NCBI GenBank assembly: GCA_027922465.2
Contig: BQMF02000021.1
Coordinates: forward strand, 620,001 to 684,000
Length of the DNA stretch: 64,000 bases
From: Turritopsis dohrnii
Taxonomy: Eukaryota; Cnidaria; Hydrozoa; Anthoathecata; Oceaniidae
Reading direction: 5' to 3'
Below the pieces are notes generated by a model. The model worked only from the letters and a program-made list of their open reading frames with translations, made no database searches and was not told the origin of the DNA. Position numbers and translations under genes: made by a program. Positions within the stretch are counted from its first letter, which is position 1; each line of letters begins with the position of its first letter. Of the stretch, positions 40,108 to 53,193 are shown in pieces.

Positions 40108-40697
40108 TGCACAATTTCCGAGGAAAACGTAAATGGTATGAATATCTTCATTAATCTGAATTCGATACTTGATTGTGACATTGATCATATTTATGTAGTT
40201 GTTTTATCATCATGTTTAACTTTTTTACAATCTTTTAGAGATGATTCTTTCAACTGACTTCAGATATGTTTCATCCTACCTTAAATTTAGTATAAAATAT
40301 TTTCATGGGCTAAATAATGCCCGTCCAGAGATTGCAGGATTAAACCACTCAGCTTTATATGAATTTGTAATTAATCTTATTTCAATGTTGTTGACATTTA
40401 TTATCGATGTTGCGCTGTTCTCTCTATGGAAAGCTTCTTGCTTTCAGTACATTACTTGGCACTTACCCTATGATGTAACACTCACACAGACCTCTGCTAC
40501 AACCATTTATAGTTATATACTGCGTGTTTTCTAAACGGTAATTGTTCAATGATTGATTGATACCAAAGTATTTCGAAAAACGTCTTAGTAAAAAGTAATC
40601 TGTCGTAGATTATTTTTTTCTTACTGCTTGCAAATTCAACATGAAAATTGTGCTAATTTATCAATGATCATTGAATATAGTTAGTGGTGGCTTTTAG
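40108..40697. other. Stretch between the TRIM relic and the ankyrin gene
   Basis: A 97-codon open frame at 40241-40534 has hydrophobic segments but no recognisable family and no clear splice context. I do not call it a gene. Confidence 0.4.
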
Positions 40698-41965
40698 ATA
40701 CGTAAGGGATTTCCAAGATGTAATCATAGCAGAAATGATAAGAAGATTCGAAAGTGTCACAGGTAACTAATTTGATTGAATATCAAAACCCAACCCCCAG
40801 GTCTGGTCAAAATTTATGAAGGAGAGTTGCTCTATTTAAATGATCTATATAAAGTAAAATGTGGTAATCAACTAAGGAACACTTAAGATTGAAAAGGAAT
40901 TGGATTACTGTACTTCACTTCTTCTAAGTGCCACTAGGTTTGCCTTTGCCCTGTTGCCACTTTATTAAAGAAACTGTTTTGAAATGCGTCAGAGGAACCA
41001 ATACCAAAGTTTAGGGAACTATAAAAAGTTCATTCTTCGATTTAACATCATTCAAAACGATCATGAAGACGTTAGCAGTTTAAAGATGGCTCTGGTATTT
41101 AACAAAAAAGTGAAAAAATGAACACAAATTTGTTAAAGTGGCAGTAAAGGAAAATAACTGGAAGATGCTGAAAGTGATCTTGGATTGTACGAATGTAAAA
41201 ATTAACACTAGGTATAATGGTATGACGCCTTTAATGTTGGCGTCAGAATGTGTGGAATTGTTACTTCAACAAAACTGTAATGTGGATTTGAAGAGTAACG
41301 ATGGTTGTACTGAACTTATTTTTGCATCTGATCGCGGACATAGTCAATGCGTCAAATTACTGCTTAAACATCATTGCGACATTGATATTAAGAATAACAC
41401 TGGAAGTACCGCGCTTATTTTTGCATCTGAGCGTGGACATAATGAATGCATCAAATTACTGTTTGAAAATAACTGCAATGCCGATATAAAGAACAACAAT
41501 AGAGACACCGCACTTATTCTTGCATCTTATCATGGACATAATGAATGCATGAAGTTATTACTTAAACATAACCGTAACGTCGATATGGAGAATAAACATG
41601 GAGTAACAGCACTTATACTTGCATCTCGTCGTGGATTCCGTGAATGTGTGAAATTGTTAGTGACACATAACTGTAATATCGACATAAAGAAGTACAATGG
41701 AGACACTGCACTTATTCTTGCGGCTTATCGCGGTCATACTGACTTTGTTGAATTATTACTTCAAGTTAACTGTAACGTCGATATCAAGAATGTCCATGGA
41801 AACACTGCACTTATTCTTGCATCATTAAGCGGACATGGTGAATGTGTAAGATTACTACTAGAACATAACTGCAACATCGATATAAAAAACAATTACGGGG
41901 GAACTGCACTCAGTCTTGCATCTGAGGTAACGATAATAGAAATGCTTAAACATTACATGAGGTAG
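40698..41965 (+). CDS. Ankyrin-repeat protein, 5' part incomplete
   Basis: The main exon (41139-41965) encodes about 274 residues of nearly regular 33-residue ankyrin repeats, about eight, with the consensus GxTALILASxxGHxECVKLLLxHNCNIDIKN; these make a curved protein-binding scaffold. There is no ATG at its start. An upstream exon at 40698-40762 (after GGCTTTTAG, before GTAACT) gives YVRDFQDVIIAEMIRRFESV and joins in the right phase at the acceptor TTTGTTAAAG (41138). Still further 5' exons are expected; they may include the TRIM exons 0.6 kb upstream, which would make a TRIM-ankyrin fusion, but I could not connect the phases. The repeats are very alike at DNA level, suggesting recent expansion. 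Binding partner unknown. Confidence 0.75.
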
Positions 41966-42476
41966 AAATTTATTTTGTAAGATAATATGATTTGATCAAC
42001 CCTATGTACTATTGGACATTTCAACTTTTATATCAACAATGCACTTCCAATCAATATAATGAGGTTACGAGTCAAAAACAAAAGTTTTACTTAGCTGTTA
42101 AAACATTACTTGAGGAAAAAATAGTTTTCTTTGTGGACTAATTCGCACTATTGTCATCTCATTATGCATTTATCAAAAATCTTGCATTTACGTGGGTTAT
42201 TCTCGTGTTGCCTTACATTCACCAGAAGCCTGCAATTATTTATATAATCTTCTTGTAGAGATTGACTCAAGAGAAAGTAAGCACAACAAGCATGTTGATT
42301 AACTATCTGCTTAAAATCTGAAAGTACATTGACTCATTCTAAACTACAATTTCTTTGAAACTAACAATAATGTCATCTACGAATTGGCCAATCGTTAGCT
42401 AAGCATATTTTCATAAAAAAAAATATAACTCGTGAACAATTGGCAGTTCATATCACTGTTTCTTTCACCTATACCG
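41966..42476. other. Intergenic stretch between convergent genes
   Basis: Lies between the ends of the ankyrin gene (plus) and the MACPF gene (minus). Nothing recognised. Confidence 0.5.
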
Positions 42477-45400
42477 CTACTGGACGGGGTCTATTTTACA
42501 GCATGTGTACTCATAAAATAACGCCATTTGGTATACTGTAGTCATTTTAATAGAATTTAGACCAAACCCGAATGGACAACTCACATCTGGATGAAGAAGC
42601 AGCGTGTCGATGAACGTCATGGTCATTCTGTCGACGCACGATTTTGGATTAGGAACTTCGCAGCAACTATATTGATAATAGATATTCTTTTCACTCGCTG
42701 CTTTTTTCGAAAAACCATTCATTAGTTGGTTGTTTGGACAGCTGAGAGGAGGCATTGACATTTGCAAATAGCTATCGTATTCAAGGTACTTCACCGGTGT
42801 TGCTTTCAATCTGATGTCGGTGCATTTCAACTGGGTTTGACAGCATTCATACTCGAGTCGGAGTTGTAAAGTTTCCTTATAAAACTTCTCGTCCTTTCGA
42901 AAAGACATTAGTGTGTAGTGATCATCACATTGTAATGAGCGGATGTTGTGACCTTGAGGTTCAGTTGTTGTATGTTTTTTAATACATTGAGGATGGTGAT
43001 CTGTAAATCAAAAATTTCAAGTGTATAGATAATTGAAAAACAACAGACAGTGATTCATTTCAATTAAGAACAGTAAAATGGTAGACAATCCTTCAATACT
43101 CTATATCCCGGACGAATTACATTTGACAGTAACTTAGCATACCGATTGATTAATAAATTGATTTCTTTAAAATGATTTGATACCCTTGTTTTTCGCCTTT
43201 TTTTGACATTTTTGAAAATTGATGTTTTAGTTTTTTTGGTCATGACTTTTGAACCAATGAAGTAAAAATAAAAAGTAATACACCAAATACCAAGTTAGGC
43301 TTTCCTCTAAACGATTCAGAAAAAATATTTAAAATTATTTTTTTCTGTCGCCTGCAATATCGAATCAAAAAGGGTAACTTTTTTCTGGTAGTTCCCCTTT
43401 CGATTGATACACAATCTATGAACAGTGGTTATCACACTAAATACTTGATGAAAGCTCGGGTATTTGTTCAAGTAAGACTGGCAAAGGTGTTGCTACAACT
43501 ACCAAAATGCTATAATTGCATCTACCTCATCGCAGTGCTATAATGATTTTTGGATTCGTACAAGGACTACTTACTGTAACATTCATGTCGAAGGTCAAAT
43601 TGCTCGGTTGGTCCATCACAACCTGTGCAAGTTCTTGTTCTTTTTGGTCGAACATCTTCGCTGGATTGGTCCGGGCAATTCCAATCTGTCCACTCTAAAG
43701 AAGATTTTGTAATTCATGACTAGGTCAAAACATACATGATGTTCCTCTCAAGTTCTGCTATATAAATTAGTTTAAGATTAATGTTGACCAAGAAATTGAT
43801 ATCTCCCGATTCCCTTGACAAACTGTATATTCTCACCTCGTTTTCGATTACGCTACATTGTTTTATACCTTAATTGATCATCACTACTAATGCCTGGAGA
43901 ACAATTCTTAATTTACGTATCGATATATTCGCATACATTATTACAAACGAGAAGGGGATATGAGTTTTTCGAGATGCTGAAATTTAACCTGTAACCTGGG
44001 AACAACTAACAAACATCAACAAGAGAAAAAACAAATATATGATAGGTGTATCTGGTACCAAACTAACTTACTAAAACAATGAAGGTCAACTTAAAGCCCA
44101 ATAGCGGCATGTATAGGTGTTGTCAAAAGTCCAGTTTAACCTATTGTTTGTCTTCTCCGTGACATTATATGTTTTCTAACGTTTCAACGAGCAAACACAA
44201 GGGGTATTTTAAATTCTCCGTAATTGATTATATCTCCAAAAACAAAAAAGACACCATATGAAAGTGGAAATGAAAAATTGGCATATGAAAATACCAACCT
44301 GTGCATTCATGTGTGTCACCACCGGGAATACAGATAGCGTCAATAGGGCACTTGTCGTCAACTCCACAACCTTTTTCGTGTCCACATTCAATATTCATAG
44401 AGTTGCAATAATCAAAATATAATGGTACAAACCATTCACGTATCCTGATGCTATTGACCTTTCTCCCATTAGGTGTTTTCAAGTCCTCTCTTCGGAAATT
44501 GGCATCTGACATCAAATTAATGATCGGAGATAATTTGAATTTCAGAGGAACAGGTGTGAAATCCTGGGTCGACCATTCGTCAATATCCGTCGGTCGTGAT
44601 CCTTTAGTTACAGTGTATTCTGTAAAACCTTCGTTTTGCTTTTGTCTCAGCTGTTGCAAATCTGAATCTGTGCAACCAGATGAATCATCCTCAACTTGGA
44701 TTCCAAAGATTGTTGATCCTTTGACGAAAGAACAATCTTTTAATTTTTCAGCGTCCATATCTTCTCTGATGTCTTGTGAAAACTCAGAACGATATACAAT
44801 TTCCGCACCCATTTGTGTTTCGATTAGATAATGAGTTCCATAGTTCTTAATGAACTTTCGAAAGACTTCTTTCTTTTCGGCAATTGTTTTCCCTCTGGCT
44901 TTAAATAATTCAACCAACGCAACTTTAAATGCGTCTTTAAACGGTGGCAGATGTTGATGAGCAAGTTTCATTTCATACATGATGCAAGTTGCCATAGTGA
45001 CTGACACTAAGGCATGTTTCTTTGAAAAATCTTCGGAAAGAGTCTGGAAATCCTTCGAATCTCCCCAGGCCCGTTCAAATGGTTTTGGCATATTTTTTGT
45101 AGCTGATATTTGACCTGGTCCGATTTCAATACCAGCGGTTATTTCAGTATCCGTTCCAATTTGCAAATCAACGCCAGTGCTTGATGTTTCGATGATATGT
45201 TTTCTGAAAAGTGAAGAAAATTAGTGAGTTTCTGCACATTCTAGAGGCGTAGCTAGAACTCAATCAAAATTTGTAGAGGAGAATTCAGTCGTTTAAAATA
45301 GAATCAGTCATGTAAGAATTATTAAGGCTGAATTGAATAGAAAAAATTGGGAATCGTTTAAGAATATTTGAGGCTCAAATTGGTCAAGATCTTAAGAATC

Positions 45401-46127
45401 ACAAGGCTCGGGTCTGATTTATGTAATTCTACTAAAAAGTAGTGCAGATAAAGCGTGCAAAAGACCTGACAATTAATCTGAAAAGCAATATTGCAATATC
45501 GGAAATCTCAACGTTTTGTGACTGGAGAACATTTGATCTGTAGATAAAACTGAGTGTTGAGTGTGCTGATATCATCCGTGGGAATCCCTCATTAGACCTA
45601 TTTTCAAAATGGGTCTGCAACGAACAAATTACTATTATCGAAATGGCGAGGTAAATAACTCTGAATATTTTCTGCCTCTGACTCACGATCCTTCTAACAG
45701 TTTAGAAACTTAAAGGAGTCATCACATTTACAATCTCAGGTATATCAGTCTACTTTTTAAAAAAATCAAAGATGTCAATAATTAGCAAATTGAATACATG
45801 TACACTTTACCTATAGCTGTCAATTGTCGTGAAAGACTTTGTTGTCAATTTCTTTTCGCACAAGACCATTTCATACGCAGTTATGCCTCTTTCCAGTTCT
45901 ATTTTACCGTTATCATTAACTTTTGTCGGCAAAAAGATTTGTCTCGTAAAGCCTGGATCGCCATTATCGCTGATTGGATTTCCAGACATGATGTTATAAC
46001 CAAGTAGCCCATGCACCATGTTATCTAATGGAGTCCAGTTCGGGTCACAAAACTCTGCATCGCAAATGTGCTGTATAGCATCAGTAGTATTTTGGAGGAA
46101 GAAAAAGAAAATGACGAAAAGCCACAT
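42477..46127 (-). CDS. Secreted MACPF protein with EGF-like, TSP1-like and triple Cys-repeat regions
   Basis: Four exons, 45811-46127, 44299-45203, 43575-43694 and 42477-43000, join in phase into a complete frame of 621 residues with GT-AG introns. Residues 1 to about 20 are a signal peptide (MWLFVIFFFFLQ...). The MACPF domain covers about 35-350 with the signature YGTHYLIETQMGAE; its usual final Gly-Gly is Gly-Ala. A Cys-rich EGF-like piece (CGVDDKCPIDAIC) follows, then in its own exon a TSP1-like piece, WTDWNCPDQ...RTRTCTGC. The last exon encodes three repeats, each Cys, about 24-27 residues, then Y-x-Y-x-CC. MACPF proteins oligomerise into membrane pores in immunity, development or venom; which applies here is not shown. 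All coding exons are intact. No transmembrane segment apart from the signal, so it should be released. Confidence 0.88.
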
Positions 46128-47677
46128 CTAAAATATGATTAAAGGGGTTATGTAAACAAACACGATGACTCAGTCAGCCTTGATCACCTTTAACAAAAAA
46201 TGTATAAAATGTTATATCTTCTGAGGTTCAATACCTTCATTATCTACGGTGGCCCATACATGACATTTTTTAGCTCCGACAGCAAACAAGTGGCGAGAAA
46301 CACTTCCCGCCAGTTATAACTAGTATCTAGTAACTAGTAACCGTAAACCGCTAGCCATTGTAATTATCTGTCTTCAATTCTAAGCTACCTAAAGCTCAAA
46401 CTGAATGCCTCAGGTTTTTCTCTTAGAACTTATGTGCTTTTCAATCACTGTTCGGATTCCATTTGGTAATTCAAAATATCAAGCATAATGTATATGAAGC
46501 ACTTCACAGACGTTTGAAATAAAACATCGAGGCGTGAAGATAAAAGAAAATGAAACCGAATTTCTTCAAAGTAAATTTGTATTCTCATAAATTAGTTGAT
46601 TGGAAAATCGGCGGAATCATTTGAATTTATCATAAATAAACGAGGAAATACATATATAAAAGAACGTTCAACAATAAATATTGCAAGAAAGTACTGTTTG
46701 TACACTGAACTCCGAATAAATAGATCATCGATATGCTCACATCATGCATAATTTTGGTATTTTTGGCACTTTATGAATAGCAGCTGTAAACTTCGATTTC
46801 AATTACAGCAGTTATTGCCAGTCAAGCATGATTGAATGTTATATCAAATTACCTTATTTGAATACTCTCAATGACAATACCTCGAAAGCTTCCAAAATCG
46901 CTATTTGTAATTATGAGAATTATGAGAATTATGAAAATTGCTTTTACCATGTCTAAGCAGCGCTTAGACGACACTTTTCTTTTAGTATAAGAACGATTTC
47001 ATAAATGCAGGTCTATGCAGGGCCTACGACACTAAAACAATTGCGAAGGGGCTGAAACAAAGACTTCCTCTTAATGAAAAAACTTCTTAAACCAGTTAAA
47101 AAAGGCAAAGTTCAGTGATGGGTTGGCCCTGAAGTGAAGTACTTTATCCTCAATGTTTGTATCTTACATAGCTGGAATAGAGCGTTATCTTCCAATATTT
47201 CCAATGCTAAATTTTTGACTTTGGAAAAATAAGTGTATGGACTATAGCCTTCTCAGCAACCGAGTGTAGTAGGGCCTGCTGTGCAGTTAAAATAGACAAG
47301 ACAAAAATCACGCCATATGAAGTTACTCTGTGAGAAGATGTATGAACTCAAGACTCAGGAGACAAAAGCGATTTAGCGACTTACCGCGGTTTTGCTGTTC
47401 TGCCAAATACGATGATTTAGCGTCTGTAAAACTATCAATATGACTGTGCCTACAAATAATCAAATAAATGCTCAAAGTGTATTCATGAAACTTCATACAC
47501 GCTTGGGTTGATAAGTTAATTTGAATTGAGAATAATTTGTGTCTTTCTTTCAGAATAACCAACAAACAAATAAGCTGAGTGATCAAACATTCTGAATAGA
47601 TATTAAAGAATCGCATTGCATGATTAAACCTTGCTTTTGAAAATCAACTTGCAGTTACGCATCAACGTCTAATACCT
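46128..47677. other. Upstream flank of the MACPF gene
   Basis: Presumed promoter side of the MACPF gene. A small tandem repeat (AATTATGAG, about three copies) is at 46911-46938. No gene recognised. Confidence 0.4.
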
Positions 47678-47812
47678 TATCGGGGAAAAAAATTCGGTAA
47701 AAAATTTAGTCGGGGAAAATTTTAATCACTTTTCCCCGACCAATTTTTGAAATTAGTCACTTTTCCCCGACTTAATTTTTAAATTAGTCATTTTCCCCTG
47801 AATTCCCTGGGG
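47678..47812. repeat. MITE fragment, 'TTATCGGGGAAAA' family
   Basis: ACCTTATCGGGGAAAAAAAT, then repeats of TAGTCGGGGAAAA and CACTTTTCCCCGAC. Left end matches the copy at 35937; the right end is eroded (TTTTCCCCTGAATTCC). Confidence 0.6.
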
Positions 47813-49647
47813 GGAAGTCTGCCTTTCATTTGAGGAGTGCTGCTTTCAATTTAAGGCAGCTTCTATGTGAGGAGCAGAGGCGGATCGAGAATTTTGGGAC
47901 ACCTAGTCAAGAAATTTCGGATCATTCCTGTTTCCCGAATAATAAAAAAAGCCGTTATCGCTTACTAATGTCCTTCTCGTCAAAGCGTTCTGCCTAAAAA
48001 TTTTATAACTCTTGTTGGGTTGGTGGCGTTAGGCATTTATCGGACTTTTATCAAAAAACATGTATTACGTCGATCAGCTAGGTTTCGACCGGTCAATGAT
48101 TAAAAATTCGATTCCGATATCCATAGGCAATTTTAAGCACAATAAAATGATATCATTGACAGAATGTGTACTCACTTTATCTACTAACCTATTTCAAATT
48201 TTCTATATTGAAACAACATGACGCGTTTGTTACATACAGTCACTGTTTCTGCCAATATCAGCTTTCATCAGCATGCCTAGGTTCGTGTATAGAACCAGAC
48301 ACGGACAGCAACATCACACACAGAAAGACACATATGAACACATAAGGCCACCACAAAGAAATAACACAACTGAAGCTATGTACAATAATCCACCAATGCT
48401 CAAAATGGAATCATAAATCGAATACTGGAATGGTGTAAATGTGATTCATAATACCGTATGAATGATATGAATCGAACATAATCAAACAATTTATATACAT
48501 GTGATCAAACGAAAATACAACAGTCGTAAACGGCAGTAAACTCCGCGCAGGATGTCATAAATATGAAACAGGAATAAGAGGCGGATTTGCAAGCAACTAA
48601 ACTTTTACTCTGCAACAAATTCAACAAGCATATAAATTAACACAAAAACATGACTATTGAAATAGAATTACAATTCTTTTAAAAAGAAAATGGACTGTGG
48701 AAGTGGAATGCAAGACCATACACATACATTATTAACAAACAATATATTTCCGTGAGAATCGGTGGCTAAAGATATGCAACGCCCGTTAAATGTTTGGGCA
48801 AATTACTAGGAACAAGAGCCAGATGGCACAAAATGGTAGCAGCAAATGTTCTTGTCAAATAACAAATGTTTTTGAAAGTGAACTAGAAGCCTGATGGCTT
48901 GAGCGATTTCCACCTTAACCCTAGAAGAATTTATCCATTCTTTTTCTGTTGGAAATGCTTGAATCAGAATAGGTCCAACACAATTTGCAAAATATAAATT
49001 ATTGTTCATGATGTGAAGCTGAAAAGGATATTTGGTAGAAGTGAACCAAAACTATTCGAAAATAGAAGATATGGATTGATGACTCTCACAATTGTATTAG
49101 TCTCGAAAATATTACAAGTCTATTACAACCAAATGATTTTAACTAGGTCAAACTTGTTTAAAAGTTGAAGACCTTTGCCTGCTTACAGCTAAATTATAAA
49201 AAAGTGACTGCCAAATTTGAAATAAGCACTTTCCAATTCACACATTTTTTTGCGATCTCATTTATAGATATATCTCATTTCAATATATTAACGTTTTAAT
49301 ATATCGAAGTCATATATTGCTTACATAAATAAAATTTTCAAGAACATTCAAAATCTCAAAGTTCCAATCATCATCAGAAGTTTGTTTTCTGACGCATATC
49401 TATCCTGAATCATTGCCTCAGGATTCTTTTAGTTTTTGAATAATTTAGTACTAAAAGTGATAACTTGACCGAGCATTTTACAGTTTCTATCTTTTATTAA
49501 ATAAGTTAACCACGAATCACTTTTCAATTCATTGTAGCATTTCGTAGCCAGAAAGAACTTTGGATTGTATTAGACATAATCGTTTATGTGCAAGATGTAA
49601 TTGCACATGACGTTTATACTTTCAGTTTGCATAAGAGTACGAATTCC
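47813..49647. other. Non-coding stretch left of the hAT relic
   Basis: No gene recognised. GAGGCGGATCGAGAATTTTG at 47879 resembles a hAT terminus and may be the left border of the element carrying the transposase relic (right candidate at about 52600). Confidence 0.35.
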
Positions 49648-51014
49648 CTACACCAGATATAGAATATTGCCCAAACAACGGCTGGTCTTTGATTGAATAT
49701 ATGTATGTCCTCTAAGTGGCAAACCAAGATATCCACATAAAAGTATAGTATCTATTATGGGTATAAGCAGTTTTCTGTTTTCAGACCGTTCAACAGCTAA
49801 TTGGTTAGTTACTGATTCTTGGACAGATTTAGTTTTTGCTGCTTCTTGGCTAAGAAGTGTGGTAAATAAAAGAGAGGTGCATTGATGGAGTGTTTGTTTT
49901 CCACCTACTGGTGCTTTTTCATGATTTTTAAACAAAGTACGTGCACCTGGGCTGGCTTTGACAGCTTGAAACAGTAAATTCCTATTTTGAAGTATCATGT
50001 TAGGAAATTTGTCAGCAAAGAGAACACAAGGTAAACAAAATCCACCATCGGCACTAGGTGAATAAGAAAGCCACTTAAAATTGTTCAGCCAATCAATGCA
50101 AAAACTACGACCATTATGTTTTGGAAATTTATAACTTTTATCAGGAATAAAGACATTCTTAGCTAAATAAATAATTTCCAAATTTGTCATATCCTTAACC
50201 TTTTCTCTAAAATGTGAAATAACATTTCCCAATACATTATATGAAGGAGTTTCTGTTATTGAGCTACTCTTTTCGATACTGCTTTGAAGTCCATCAATAT
50301 TACTTGGTGCAGAGACATGAACATTTGTGGTTTTGGAAATATTGTTAGACAATGAATCGGAAAATTACTACGAGCCACCATTAGATTTCATAGAATGAAT
50401 GAAATTTTAGTCTGAACTTTGTCTAAAAAATTATGACCTGCAACACGTGACCTTTTATTTCCAGATACAATGCTACATTGCAGACTCTTACGTTTAATTG
50501 GGAAACAAGAAACATTTTTAATTATCATTGGAACAAAATGATGTTTAAAAATTTCTCCTGAGGACAAACAACCATTATAAGAAAAAAGTAAATGAATGTT
50601 ATCATTTGACAAAGCATCACTTCTAGGGTTTATGACTTGATTGAATAGAAATTTTAACTTATCGGTGCCACAGTCTGGGTAAATGGTACTGATTGGCCGA
50701 CGGATGACTGATGACAACCAAAGAATTGCCATAAAGCTTGACCAAATTCTGTCATTTAGTAAAATTTGAGCCCCTTCTTTAATTAAATCTTCTGCAAGTT
50801 TACATGAGTCTAACGCAGAATGTGAAACCAATAAACCCATCAGATGTTTATAATAATAGAAGAAATTATCTTTCCCTTTTTGAAATGCCTGTATAATGCA
50901 AGGGTGCTTAACATAATAGGAACTGTTAAGAAATAATTCTAATGATTTCAAAATTCTTAATGAGTAAACCAAAGAATTGTTGCCTACCAAAGCAAGGGGT
51001 ACAGAACTAAACAA
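49648..51014 (-). pseudogene. hAT transposase relic with TTF-type zinc finger
   Basis: Two adjoining frames. The downstream one (49648-50352) contains FCIDWLNNFKWLSYSPSADG then GFCLPCVLFA, the TTF-type finger of ZMYM1 / DUF4371-like hAT transposases, and later LLCGYLGLPLRGH, after which the protein breaks off; the catalytic core and dimerisation region are gone. The upstream frame (50388-51014, about 208 residues, another phase) has no motif I can name and could be an N-terminal exon or an unrelated frame. A truncated, non-functional remnant is the best reading. Confidence 0.65.
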
Positions 51015-51029
51015 GCAGTTACCTGTCGG

Positions 51030-51125
51030 CTGTGATCCAAAAAACGTCAGTTATCCCTATTGGTTACTGAGATAATTTTCCCTAGACGTCGCATTCGATT
51101 AGGGTCTCAAAACAATGGTTTCACA
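51030..51125. repeat. Repeat block shared with 63595-63700
   Basis: AAAAACGTCAGTTATCCCTA, then ACGTCGCATTCGATTAGGG; the complement of 63600-63690 has the same order of words (AAAAACGTCAGTTTTCCCTA, ACGTCGCGTTCGATTGGGG). A dispersed repeat edge of unknown type. Confidence 0.6.
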
Positions 51126-51234
51126 CTGACGTCGCACAGAACAAAATAAAGTAATTACTCTCACAACTCAATCTACCATTTTGCGTGACAGACAGACAAA
51201 CAGAGAATCGGCTATTAATGTTTCCGCAACTTTA

Positions 51235-51649
51235 AAAGGATCCAAAATGATATGAACCAATATGATAGAGCTCAAAAAGCCTCTTGTTAGTATAACTTAC
51301 TTCCAGTTTTTGAGATATGTATTTAATTTTTGAAATCTTACTACATTCACTTTATGCACTACATATTTTATGATGTAATAGGATAGTATATAGCTTAAAC
51401 TTCTCATCGCAAGTTATGATTAATACTACATCTTTTTATAAGAAAATGAAGTTATATATGATATAATTGAGAGTTTATACACATAAACAAAGAATAAAAA
51501 TCTTATTACATCATGATTATGTATTGTATGATTTGAAGATTTTTAAAGCAAAATATCTGCCCAAGGAAACAGAATTTCCAAAAACTATAAGACTTCTGAA
51601 ACAACTTTGTGCATTCTATCATCCCTTGAAATATCATTTTGGATGCAGG
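51235..51649. mobile_element. Long-TIR MITE, 'GCGTCCAAAA' family, copy 2
   Basis: About 415 bp. It shares with 9278-9746 the left TATGATAGAGCTCAAAAAG block, the central ATTACATCATGATTATG-type block, and the right end AGGAAACAGAATTTCC ... AAATATCATTTTGG. The outermost left bases are eroded (GGATCCAAAATGATAT). Confidence 0.8.
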
Positions 51650-53193
51650 AACACTTTAACATCTTTGGAATTATTCTTTCATTTTACAAAAACCAGCTAC
51701 GTTATGTTTTCTTTTGAAAAAGGTAATTACATATATAATGTTTTAGTTTGACTTCTTGTTTCCTATGCTACATTAAATTCTGGAAAAAATGCTGTAGCTC
51801 TTATTAAAGAGGAAGCAGTACATAATTTATCTGTTGTTGTGTAGTTATGTTCTTGGACTTGTCTCAGGGATTTCTGGAAACACCATCTTCTACTATATTG
51901 TGGTTCCCCTAAGTTGACATTAATTATTTAACCATGGATCATTCTTAGGGTAGGGTATACTATTTGATTTGATGAACGCCTAGTGCAGAAATCTGTTTTT
52001 ATTTTGCTGCCTGATAATGATCAAGGAGCTTGTCTCTAACTTTGATTTTGGTCATTTTACTCTATTTCTAATGGAGCTTGTACTTAACATAATTTCTTTT
52101 CTTTTCTTTCTATCTGACCATCTTGGCCAGTACATAGATAAAATATCATGTATTTATCTGACTGCTTCAATCTATCATGGTATAGGTGATTAAAAATTTA
52201 TTTATTTGATTCATTACAAGTATGTTTTCATTTGGTGGATTCTTCCTGTTTATGTACACGCAATGAAAAAAATGAAGAAGATAACAGATGAAGTAACTTG
52301 TTGGTTATTTACTTAACCCCCAATCTGGCAGAAAATATTATTTTGGCTTATATAACGTAGTACAATGCATTCCATTCACACTCAATTAGTTTTCTTTTGT
52401 TTATTTCCCTTATCCCATTAGTGCAACAATACATGCTTGCATTATGACACTCCTTAAGTCAGGAAGAATGAATTCGAGTTAATAAATATTTTTGACATTT
52501 CGAAAAGTATGTATTAGATTGGGCGTAAACTGGCGTAAATTTCATCAATTGCGCCCTTGCGTGTGTTTGGCAAAAAAATTTTGCCTAACCCTTAAAAAAT
52601 CCTAGATCCACCCTTGGTAACCCGGCTAAAATTTTTTACCGAGTTTAACATCGAAAACGATTTGTCAAATAAATAATAAATAATAAATAAATGTGGATAT
52701 TTGTTAAATCCCGTAAAGGTAATGTCATCTGTAAAAATCATTCAATCTTTTTTCAAATTTTTTAGGTCTTGAATGTCAATTCAGGTCAAGAATGTTTGTA
52801 GATGAAAAACATAATAAATTAAACAAATTGTAACTTATAATAACTGCAAATTTCTGATTTCGGTTATGTTAGTTTTGGTGTAGGTGCAGATTTGACTAAA
52901 ATTGGACAATTTGGGCCAAATATAGTTCTGTAATATTCATAAAAATTTGTACAAAGCACAAATGGACGATGTTGATTTTGAACTTGCCTGTCATTTTGTT
53001 AGATTTGACCATTCGAAAATGTTTTATTTTTGAGACTAGATATGTATCGTTGTGTTACGTCCTGAAGTCTTCAAGCCAAGCGGCTTCTTGTTTTAATTAC
53101 ATTTGCAATGTGCTTGCGATATTTTTCGTTTTCAGTTGCATTGCGTATTTCTTTTACTACAGTCTCATGACATATAGTCGTATAGAACGCATC
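51650..53193. other. AT-rich stretch with one repeat terminus
   Basis: At 52590-52615, CCTAGATCCACCCTTG resembles the inverse of a hAT-like end (CAAGGGTGGATCTAGG). Otherwise nothing recognised. Confidence 0.4.

Noticed and set aside
40241..40534. 97-codon membrane protein gene
   Set aside because: No splice context or known family; hydrophobic frames arise easily in AT-rich DNA.
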